This document shows, in pieces, positions 41,563-48,142 of a DNA stretch of 48,142 nucleotides. Location of the stretch: NCBI GenBank assembly GCA_900538385.1, contig UWSO01000017.1, positions 1 through 48,142 on the forward strand, in the 5' to 3' direction. Source of the stretch: an uncultured Porphyromonas sp. Lineage in GTDB: Bacteria; Bacteroidota; Bacteroidia; Bacteroidales; Porphyromonadaceae. Position numbers and translations under genes: made by a program. The notes beneath the pieces were generated by a model. The model searched no databases and was not told where the DNA came from. It was given only the letters and a program-made list of their open reading frames with translations. Each line of letters begins with the position of its first letter. Position 1 is the stretch's first letter.

Positions 41563-41601
41563 AAGGATAAATCGTAGTTTTCCAGCACCTCAAAAGAAGA
41601 A

Positions 41602-41892
41602 TTAGCCGTTGCTCTGCAGGAGCTGCTGGTCGTGGCGGTGCAAGAGGTAGAGGAGCCAGCCTCCGTAGAGTAGGTGGTAGAGTGCGACGACTAGGTAGTA
41701 GGTGGAGACGGTCTCGGCGAATGGTGCGCGCAAGACATAGATAAGTAGCACCAGAAGGGCTACTTGCAGGAAGAGGTTGAGCAGTTGAATCTGTAGGTGC
41801 GCTCTTTGTTGCCCGATGATGTCGGGGATGACGTTGATGATGGAGGTGAAGAAGAAGAGCAGCTGGGCGACTACGTGCTCAACGTCATCTAG
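41602..41892 (-). pseudogene. C-terminal remnant of a polysaccharide flippase gene
   Basis: Reading the minus strand in the frame that ends with the TAA at 41602-41604 gives a membrane protein tail: FTSIINVIPDIIGQQ, then hydrophobic helices, LYHLLYGGWLLYLLHRH and the stop. It lines up with the end of the intact flippase at 43578-44852 (FATSILNVLPDIFGRQ and YLLFLLYFVWHYER), including the final two helices. The frame has no plausible ATG, and upstream sequence is not recognisable as a flippase, so only about 90 residues survive. It probably records a recombination or deletion in a glycan locus. Confidence 0.75.
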
Positions 41893-42019
41893 ATCGCTAC
41901 TAAGGGGTAGGAGAGAAAAATCCTTTGAAGATTTGGTCCTTATCGGGGAACTGTGTCTGTTCGGCTCTAGTAGCTCCTTTGTATTACCTCAAAAGAGTAT
42001 GAATAAAGGCGGGAAACTA

Positions 42020-43603
42020 CTACGATAGACATTTGTGTAGCCAGAGCCACCAAGCGAAGGATAGACCGTTCGTAGAGGTAGTTTCCCAAGGTACGTATCT
42101 AAGTACCGATTGGTACAGAGCGCCAGACATCAGCTCCCGAAATCCTAAGGGGTCATCGGCTGAAAAAAGCGGGTGCGGTATGCGTGTGCGAAGATACATT
42201 ATATAGGGACGTAACCATTGCTTCATCCTGTAGGAGCTTTGTTGGTACCTCTTGTACATAGAGACATCGTCGTCAAATGCTATCCCAGCCTCTTGAAAGA
42301 GCTGGTCTGTCACCTCTTCATAGAGTCGCTTGCCTATGCGATAGCTGGCTGGTAAGCGGTGCATTATATGGCATAGCTCCTTGTCGATAAAGGGCATCCA
42401 CACGTTGAGACCGAAGTAACGCCATCCTCGAGACGAGTTGATATAGTACTTCGGCATAATCTCTCTATTGCGAAACAGCTCAAATAAATCCTTTCCCGTT
42501 GCAACATGTGGATATTGAGCGAACATTTGCTTATGTAGCTTCGCCAGTTGATGAACCTCTGAGTATCTAAGTCTACGATTGCCCCCCTCGTGAAAGCAAA
42601 GTAAGCGTGCATTTTTCGCATCTTTACGCATCCCGTTGAAGAATCTCAAATGTAGATTGTCTCCTCCGATGACATCTCCATTGTGTCCAGGTAGTACTAT
42701 AGCTGTAGGATATTCCTTTGCTAGAGCTCGTGCTGTAGAGTACTCGCCAAAGAAGTATCCCGACCCCAATCCACTTATGTAGCGCAGATAGTCTAGGACA
42801 TTGTCATCGGCTGTATAACCATCGAGGCCATACCCCTCAGGGATTGTGCAGAAGTAGCGATGCGGGAAGTCCAAAATCTGAGCTATCTCTCTAGCTCTTG
42901 CCACCTCGTACACATCTTCAGTACGTCCGTAGGTGCAGGTGATAGGCGTGATTCCAATCTCTTTAAGTGCAAGAGCTATCAAACGAGAGTCTCGTCCTGC
43001 CGTGAGAGGTAGTATCACTGGACGTCCTGTCAAGACGGCACGCATACGCTGTACCGCTGTATGCCACGCCGTACGGAAGAGGTCTTGTGCTTCAGTATAG
43101 CTTACAGAGAGAGGCTCCCCTTCATACCAGCAGGAGTCGTAGCGTACGGTCTCAATGCTCCCTGTAGTCGCCTTAAAGTGGATGCCACAGCCAGCTGGGA
43201 TACGGTGTATGTCTGGATGTAGCGTATGGTCTTCGGGCGTGAAGCCCCACTCTGAGAAGAAGAGACAGTCTTCTTTGGTCGTTGGTATAGGCGGTTCATC
43301 GTGGTGAAGCAACTTGAACCCGTTGTCGCAGATGCGTATGCGACCATTCTCTATTCGGTAGTAGAGAGCGTGTGAGGAGCGATGGTCTACGATGGCAAAC
43401 GCATCCCTGTCCTGAGGCGTATCTTGACTAGAGTAATAGCTCCAAGACCCATTGAGAGCAGATGCTCGGAGGCGTAAATCCGAGGCGTCTGTGAGCGAAG
43501 CAAAGTAGCGTGTCAGGGCTTCGGCATCAAGGAGCTTGTCGCTAGGGTCCAAAAATGCAAATCCAGTAGCGTGTCCACTAAGAGACGACTCGTGTGCGTT
43601 CAT
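42020..43603 (-). CDS. asparagine synthase-like enzyme
   Basis: The 527-residue product has an N-terminal domain resembling the glutamine amidotransferase half of AsnB but without the catalytic N-terminal Cys (it begins MNAHES). An Asn-synthase-type PP-loop domain follows with PLTAGRDSRLIA at 199-210, in which the usual SGGxDS reads TAGRDS. Many such proteins in polysaccharide loci amidate sugars or peptides rather than aspartate. It overlaps the upstream flippase gene by 26 bases, so they are translated together. A free-ammonia or other donor is implied by the missing Cys. Confidence 0.82.
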   Translation of the reverse strand: MNAHESSLSGHATGFAFLDPSDKLLDAEALTRYFASLTDASDLRLRASALNGSWSYYSSQDTPQDRDAFAIVDHRSSHALYYRIENGRIRICDNGFKLLHHDEPPIPTTKEDCLFFSEWGFTPEDHTLHPDIHRIPAGCGIHFKATTGSIETVRYDSCWYEGEPLSVSYTEAQDLFRTAWHTAVQRMRAVLTGRPVILPLTAGRDSRLIALALKEIGITPITCTYGRTEDVYEVARAREIAQILDFPHRYFCTIPEGYGLDGYTADDNVLDYLRYISGLGSGYFFGEYSTARALAKEYPTAIVLPGHNGDVIGGDNLHLRFFNGMRKDAKNARLLCFHEGGNRRLRYSEVHQLAKLHKQMFAQYPHVATGKDLFELFRNREIMPKYYINSSRGWRYFGLNVWMPFIDKELCHIMHRLPASYRIGKRLYEEVTDQLFQEAGIAFDDDVSMYKRYQQSSYRMKQWLRPYIMYLRTRIPHPLFSADDPLGFRELMSGALYQSVLRYVPWETTSTNGLSFAWWLWLHKCLS

Positions 43604-44852
43604 AATGCCATACGAAGTAAAGTAAGAAGAGAAGATAGATGACCTGCTCTAGTGTGATGAGAAGATAGAAGTAGGGAATAAATTGCTCAAAGGTAAAGAA
43701 CGAAAAGCCCGCTACTATGACGACTAGGTCGAATACTAGCATTACAATCTGGGCCGTCATATTGGCCTTTTGACGGCCGAAGATGTCGGGCAGTACGTTG
43801 AGTATAGAGGTGGCGAAGTTGGGGATCAGCATCGGTAGCATCCATGTGATAATGTAAGCTGACCAAGTCCATCTCTCGCCCACTACGAGTGTAACTAGAG
43901 GTGTCATATAGTGAGCGAGGAGTAGCGCTATGGGTATTCCGAAGAGGAGGGTTAATGCAATTAGCTTGTGTACCATCGGACGGAGAGGTGCCCGCTCTCT
44001 AACCTGTTTGCTCATCCTCTCAAAGTACACACTGCCTAGATTCTCAGATATGAGCTGTAAGGGGCGGCGTCCTAGCATAATAGCCATCGTTAAGAAGCCC
44101 ACCTCTCGGGAGCTAAACTGTAGAGGAAGCATTAGTATCAGCAGACTCCCCAAGAGGTTGTCTACTAGAGCTTGTGTCAAGCCATAGCGAGGGAAGCCTT
44201 GGTATTGCTTAGCTACTTGTATCACTGATCCCTCCGTCGGCTTGCGAAGCCCCTTACGGAGTGCCTGTGCAAAGAGAGAGTAGGGGGCAAAAATGGATAG
44301 AAGTTGAGCAGCTATGAGTGATCCGACAGTTGCGGACAGAAGCCCGAAGAGTACCTTGAGTAGATTGTTTCCGACCCCTTTGATTAGTTGCATTTGAGCT
44401 AGACGCTTGTATTGTTGCTGTCGCAGGAGCCACTGTGCAGAGGCATTGTACCAAGCTAAGAGAAGTACATAAAGGGGGAGTAGGTATATTGTCCATCCGA
44501 GCGGTGTCGTAGCCGAGAGAAAGAGCCCTCCGCAGAGAGATAGCGGTAGGAGTACGCCGATGGCAAAGTAAAGAGCTATGCGCAGTGCTAAGTGATAGAG
44601 TAGATTTGACTCCTCTCTGCGTGTCGCTACCACAATCCCCTGTTCATAGCGTCCACATGCTATGATGGCGAGCAGTCCTCCCCAGGAGAGGAAGCTTCCC
44701 AACACGCCCATAGTCTCTTCGTGGTATTGACGTCCTACGATAGAGAGTAGGATCAGAGCTACTAATTGACCTGCTACACCAGAGCTTATCAAGCGTAGAC
44801 CTTCACGAAGTATTGATCCGCTTGTTTCTGGTGTGCGTTGTGATGTGTTCAC
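43578..44852 (-). CDS. polysaccharide/lipid-linked glycan flippase
   Basis: This polytopic membrane protein (424 residues, about 12 helices) belongs to the MATE-like polysaccharide transporter group (Wzx-like). It opens with LREGLRLISSGVAGQLVALILL and contains YEQGIVVATRREE and NLGSVYFERMSKQ, typical of Bacteroidetes members. The start codon is GTG at 44852, 12 bases after the cdsA stop. It would move lipid-linked glycan units across the inner membrane. The adjacent asparagine-synthase-like gene suggests a glycan-modifying pair. Tail homology with the remnant at 41602 indicates a second related gene once existed. Confidence 0.88.
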   Translation of the reverse strand: MNTSQRTPETSGSILREGLRLISSGVAGQLVALILLSIVGRQYHEETMGVLGSFLSWGGLLAIIACGRYEQGIVVATRREESNLLYHLALRIALYFAIGVLLPLSLCGGLFLSATTPLGWTIYLLPLYVLLLAWYNASAQWLLRQQQYKRLAQMQLIKGVGNNLLKVLFGLLSATVGSLIAAQLLSIFAPYSLFAQALRKGLRKPTEGSVIQVAKQYQGFPRYGLTQALVDNLLGSLLILMLPLQFSSREVGFLTMAIMLGRRPLQLISENLGSVYFERMSKQVRERAPLRPMVHKLIALTLLFGIPIALLLAHYMTPLVTLVVGERWTWSAYIITWMLPMLIPNFATSILNVLPDIFGRQKANMTAQIVMLVFDLVVIVAGFSFFTFEQFIPYFYLLITLEQVIYLLFLLYFVWHYERTRVVS

Positions 44853-44864
44853 TGCATTTTTTTG

Positions 44865-45698
44865 CTAGAGAGCGAGGAGCAGGTAGACGGCGGGTACCGC
44901 TAGGAGTAGGCTGTCTATGCGATCGAGTATGCCTCCGTGACCTGGGATGAGCTTGCCCGAATCCTTGACACCTGCCTGACGCTTGAGACTACTCTCGAAG
45001 AGATCCCCGATGGTCCCGAAGACAGCGACCACTGTAGCGATGAGTAAGATGCGCAGCCAGCTTAGCTCTGGAAATAGAAGCAGGCGCAGGATGACTGCGG
45101 AGAGGAGGACGAGGAGGAGTCCTCCGATGGAGCCTTCGACGCTTTTCTTTGGCGAGATGCTCGGTGCCAGGGGGGTCCTGCCCCATCGTGAGCCGATGAG
45201 GTATGCGCCCGTGTCATTGACCCATATAAAGATGAAGATGGCGAGGAGGAGCAACCCGTTGAATTGTGTCATTGAGGACGAAGACGTGGGATCTAGCGTC
45301 AGTCTGATAGCTAGCGCGAGAGGCACCGCTATGTAGACTTGCCCGATGAGGCTGTTGCCGAGGCTCGGGAGCATAGCCTGATGCGGGAGGAATGTAGAGC
45401 GACAGACCACATAAAGTAGGTAGAGCAGGTAAGGGAGGAAGATAGCTAGTCCATGACTGATCGCCATGCCATACTGCGCCGTGGCGTAGAGGAGCCAGAC
45501 GGCGGCTGCGCAGTCGAGTACGATGCGGAAGATGTAGGGGCGGTTGACGCCGGTGAGTCGGTTGAACTCGATGACCCCTGCCACGGCAAAGAAGGAGAGC
45601 AAGATCCACAATCCCCAGACCATGGAGAGTGTTAAGGCTAGCACGATCAGTGCTACGTAGACTGTGCCCGATATAAGACGAGTGGTGAAGGTCGACAT
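44865..45698 (-). CDS. cdsA: phosphatidate cytidylyltransferase
   Basis: This polytopic inner-membrane enzyme (277 residues) makes CDP-diacylglycerol, the precursor of bacterial phospholipids. The C-terminal CDP-diglyceride synthetase signature is clear: SPKKSVEGSIGG and GDLFESSLKRQAGVKDSGKLIPGHGGILDRIDS. The gene follows ftsH on the same strand, as in many Bacteroidetes, with a stem-loop between them. Unusually, flippase and asparagine-synthase-like genes follow with short or overlapping spacing. Confidence 0.94.
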   Translation of the reverse strand: MSTFTTRLISGTVYVALIVLALTLSMVWGLWILLSFFAVAGVIEFNRLTGVNRPYIFRIVLDCAAAVWLLYATAQYGMAISHGLAIFLPYLLYLLYVVCRSTFLPHQAMLPSLGNSLIGQVYIAVPLALAIRLTLDPTSSSSMTQFNGLLLLAIFIFIWVNDTGAYLIGSRWGRTPLAPSISPKKSVEGSIGGLLLVLLSAVILRLLLFPELSWLRILLIATVVAVFGTIGDLFESSLKRQAGVKDSGKLIPGHGGILDRIDSLLLAVPAVYLLLAL

Positions 45699-45749
45699 GG
45701 TAGCGTTGTATTCAGTGGTTGTCGTGTGTTAGGTAGAGCTTAATAAGTT

Positions 45750-45792
45750 AGTCGGACAGAGATGCTCAGCGAGTGAGTATCTCTGCCCGACT
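45750..45792. terminator. stem-loop between ftsH and cdsA
   Basis: AGTCGGACAGAGAT (45750-45763) pairs with ATCTCTGCCCGACT (45779-45792) with one mismatch. The minus-strand side lacks a long T run, so termination after ftsH may be partial and allow read-through to cdsA. Confidence 0.6.
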
Positions 45793-45803
45793 TTTAGATA
45801 GGA

Positions 45804-47915
45804 CTATTCGTGATCTGTAGGCTCCTCATCGTTTTTCTCCTCTGAGGGAGCCAGCGTAGGCTGATCCTCCTCCTTTTTAATATAGGGCGGGGGAGTGGCA
45901 CTAGCGAGTCGCTTGGCGCGCGCAGCCTCGTTGAGCGCATCCAGCTCGTCCGAGCGGGAGATCCACTGACGCTTGCCGAGGATCGCCTCCACATCCTCCG
46001 TGTAGATCACCTCACGCTCTAGGAGTAGCTGCGCTAGCTGATGATGCTGCTCGGCATACTGTGTCAGGATCTCCTTGGCACGGGCATACTGTGTAGCGAT
46101 GAGCTTGGAGACCTCCTGATCGATGATGACCGCCGTCTCCTCACTGTACGGCTTTTGGAAGTTATAGCCATCGCTCTGCGAGTCGGCGTAGTTGAGGTTG
46201 GGCAGCTTGTCACTCATACCGTAGTAGGTGATCATAGCGTAGGCGAGCTTGGTGACACGCTCTAGGTCGTTGGCGGCACCTGTCGAGATGCGATCGAGGA
46301 ATAGCTCCTCAGCAGCACGACCTCCCAGCAGCGAGCAGAGCTCATCGAGGAGAACCTGCGTGTGGGTGATCTGTCGCTCCTCAGGCATATACCAAGCGGC
46401 GCCAAGCGCCTTGCCACGCGGCACGATGGTCACCTTGACCAAGGGATTGCCATACTCCGTCATCCAGCTGATGGTGGCGTGACCCGCCTCGTGGATGGCT
46501 ATGCTGCGACGCTCGTTCTCGGTGATGATCTTATTCTTCTTCTCCAGACCTCCGATGATACGATCCACCGCATCCATAAAGTCTTGCTTTTCGATCGCCT
46601 GCTTGTCGTGGCGTGCCGCAATGAGCGCCGCCTCGTTGCAGACGTTTGCTATGTCTGCTCCCGAGAAGCCTGGCGTCTGTCGTGCCAGCTGATCCACCGA
46701 TACGTCCGGACCTAGCTTGAGTCCCTTCATATGTACGAGGAAGATCTCCTTGCGGTCGTTCAGGTCGGGTAGGTCTACGTAGATCTGACGGTCGAAGCGA
46801 CCAGCACGTAGGAGTGCCTTGTCGAGAATGTCCACACGGTTTGTTGCTGCGAGGATGATCACGCCGCTATTGCCGTCGAAGCCGTCCATCTCGGTGAGGA
46901 GCTGGTTGAGCGTGTTCTCCCGCTCGTCATTACTGCTGAAGCCTGCGTTCTTGCTACGCGCACGCCCCACGGCGTCGATCTCGTCGATGAAGATGATACA
47001 AGGCGACTTCTCCTTAGCCTGCTTGAAAAGGTCACGGACGCGTGAAGCTCCTACACCGACGAACATCTCCACGAAGTCTGATCCTGAGATCGAGAAGAAA
47101 GGCACGTGTGCCTCACCAGCGACCGCCTTCGCAAAGAGAGTCTTACCAGTGCCTGGAGGGCCCACGAGGAGCGCTCCCTTGGGAATCTTACCGCCCAGCT
47201 TGGTGTACTTGTCGGGGTTCTTGAGGAACTCGACAATCTCCTGTAGCTCCTGCTTAGCTTCGTGAAGCCCAGCCACATCGTCAAAGGTGACGTGCGACTC
47301 CTTCTTGTCATAGAGCTTAGCCTTGGACTTGCCGACGTTAAATACACCGCCGGGGCCACCGTTCTTGCCACCAGGACCAGCGCTCATGCGACGGAAGATC
47401 CATATCCAGAAAAAAAGCACCAGAATCAGCGGCAGCCAGTTGGCTAGGATGAGCCAAAAGTTCATGCTGTCGGTCTTGTACTTGACATCTATGGCGATGT
47501 TTTCCTTCTCGATAAACTCGTCAAAGCGATCTACCGACGGGGGAATGCACTTGACTTGATACTGAGCCTTGGTAATGCGAAAAGGAAAGCCACGCTGCTC
47601 CAAATTCTGTAGCTCCTGCTCGCTGTAGACCATGCCCACCTTCTTTGGATTGAGCGTAGCGACAGCGACACCCTTGGTACGGTTCACCTCCACCTTGGTA
47701 GCGACCTCCTTGCGGAGCAGTCGCTGAAACTCAGTCCAGTCCACCTCCTTATTATTAGTAGGCTGTTCGGACGGTAGGAAGAAGAGTATCGCCAATATAA
47801 ATATAGTCGACAGGTAGAGCCACATCGGATTAAAGCGACGCTTGCCACGCCGTGGGTCCGATCCCTGCGGGTTAGGAGTGGGAGTACCCAGAGGGTCTTT
47901 AATATGCTTATTCAT
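45804..47915 (-). CDS. ftsH: ATP-dependent zinc metalloprotease FtsH
   Basis: This membrane AAA+ protease (703 residues) degrades misfolded membrane proteins and regulatory targets. It has two N-terminal membrane helices (about 31-47 and 152-175) around a periplasmic domain, Walker A GPPGTGKT (252-259), Walker B IIFIDEID, the second region of homology, and the zinc site HEAGH (475-479). The C-terminus has an extended charged tail. I use the ATG at 47915 (MNKHIKDP) because the longer frame would begin on top of the promoter element at 47995-48002. Confidence 0.96.
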   Translation of the reverse strand: MNKHIKDPLGTPTPNPQGSDPRRGKRRFNPMWLYLSTIFILAILFFLPSEQPTNNKEVDWTEFQRLLRKEVATKVEVNRTKGVAVATLNPKKVGMVYSEQELQNLEQRGFPFRITKAQYQVKCIPPSVDRFDEFIEKENIAIDVKYKTDSMNFWLILANWLPLILVLFFWIWIFRRMSAGPGGKNGGPGGVFNVGKSKAKLYDKKESHVTFDDVAGLHEAKQELQEIVEFLKNPDKYTKLGGKIPKGALLVGPPGTGKTLFAKAVAGEAHVPFFSISGSDFVEMFVGVGASRVRDLFKQAKEKSPCIIFIDEIDAVGRARSKNAGFSSNDERENTLNQLLTEMDGFDGNSGVIILAATNRVDILDKALLRAGRFDRQIYVDLPDLNDRKEIFLVHMKGLKLGPDVSVDQLARQTPGFSGADIANVCNEAALIAARHDKQAIEKQDFMDAVDRIIGGLEKKNKIITENERRSIAIHEAGHATISWMTEYGNPLVKVTIVPRGKALGAAWYMPEERQITHTQVLLDELCSLLGGRAAEELFLDRISTGAANDLERVTKLAYAMITYYGMSDKLPNLNYADSQSDGYNFQKPYSEETAVIIDQEVSKLIATQYARAKEILTQYAEQHHQLAQLLLEREVIYTEDVEAILGKRQWISRSDELDALNEAARAKRLASATPPPYIKKEEDQPTLAPSEEKNDEEPTDHE

Positions 47916-47994
47916 CAATAGAATTCTTTCTAGTTCATCTCTCAAAAAGCGTACCACAATCCACCTCGCTGACCTATTGGCACACCCTTGCTCG

Positions 47995-48002
47995 CAAAGG
48001 TA
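47995..48002 (-). promoter_or_regulatory. -7 promoter element for ftsH (TACCTTTG on the minus strand)
   Basis: CAAAGGTA on the + strand gives TACCTTTG on the minus strand, 80 bases upstream of the ATG at 47915. It argues against a start at 48005, which would lie upstream of the transcription start. Confidence 0.6.
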
Positions 48003-48081
48003 CAAAATAACCCTGTAGAGACTTTGTGTCTAGAAGGCGATCAACGCTATAAATCTTAGCGAGATGTGTAACCCTTTGTAG

Positions 48082-48101
48082 GGACGCACGGTCGTGCGTC
48101 C
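48082..48101. repeat. short palindromic repeat
   Basis: GGACGCACG (48082-48090) and CGTGCGTCC (48093-48101) are exact reverse complements separated by GT. From memory, similar GGACGCACG palindromes recur in intergenic regions of Bacteroidales; only one copy is visible here. The rest of 48003-48142 shows no gene. Confidence 0.7.
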
Positions 48102-48142
48102 GTTCTCGTTAAAGGCTATAGAGTCAACGCCTTGATGTCAAA

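Noticed and set aside
41352..41588. Minus-strand ORF with repeated LPKNQTK
   Set aside because: The 7-residue repeat is a by-product of the 21-bp DNA unit of copy C; there is no evidence of a translated gene.
47916..48005. Longer N-terminus for FtsH
   Set aside because: The extra codons overlap the TACCTTTG promoter element and do not belong to the family.
1..48142. tRNA, rRNA, riboswitch or transposase genes
   Set aside because: None were recognised by eye on either strand; a covariance-model scan would be needed to exclude small RNAs.

Overview
The window looks like chromosomal DNA from a Bacteroidales bacterium, most likely a Porphyromonas of the asaccharolytica type. The case rests on family content and layout: paired DUF1573 proteins, a DUF6089-uppS-bamA-ompH-ompH run, ileS-dksA-lspA-DUF4296, ftsH-cdsA, and a cysteine-poor DksA. 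Promoters have the Bacteroidetes -7 box TAnnTTTG, and Shine-Dalgarno signals are weak. The species is inferred, not measured. I saw no rRNA, tRNA, CRISPR array, transposase or phage gene.

Layout. 0.3-5.4 kb (+): two DUF1573 exported proteins, the MeaB-type GTPase, a small acidic protein, TrmB and the Mrp ATPase. 5.6-12.4 kb (+): a DUF6242-like lipoprotein, then the envelope-assembly cluster DUF6089, UppS, BamA and two Skp/OmpH chaperones. 12.9-16.6 kb (-): alaS-aroB. 16.9-18.3 kb (+): an unrecognised lipoprotein and barrel-like protein pair. 18.4-24.3 kb (-): ileS, dksA-like, lspA, DUF4296 lipoprotein and a small hypothetical. 24.4-25.5 kb (-): a lipoprotein with an internal duplication. 25.9-27.1 kb (+): an F420-hydrogenase beta-like ferredoxin protein. 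27.2-32.0 kb (-): a six-gene accessory operon. 32.5-35.5 kb (+): a SulP transporter and two paralogous outer-membrane proteins. 35.6-41.2 kb (-): pyrH, frr, rsgA, rnr and rlmN (RNA and translation housekeeping). 41.6-47.9 kb (-): ftsH and cdsA, then a flippase, an asparagine-synthase-like enzyme and the broken tail of a second flippase.

The best candidate for an undescribed system is the 27.2-32.0 kb operon. In transcription order it encodes a coiled-coil inner-membrane protein, a soluble P-loop GTPase, a protein with an N-terminal adaptor-like domain, coiled coil and one membrane helix, a retropepsin-like aspartic protease lipoprotein, a second membrane-tailed protein that appears to share the same N-terminal domain, and a DUF805 membrane protein. 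Genes overlap or nearly abut at the centre. Its leader holds a recognisable promoter, an uninterrupted run of 12 G (possible phase variation) and a long perfect hairpin. I infer a GTPase-controlled, membrane-spanning sensing or conflict system; its biochemical function is unknown.

Non-coding structure is rich. A dispersed repeat family occurs at about 12.5, 25.6 and 41.4 kb, probably also at the left edge. It has 21-bp internal units in variable number and terminator-like stem-loops at its ends, and resembles in architecture the tandem-repeat MITE-like elements known from P. gingivalis. A second repeat, tandem arrays of the heptamer YTCTAAY, occurs at about 1.9, 5.4-5.5 and 32.4 kb; the last two arrays sit just upstream of TATCTTTG promoters.
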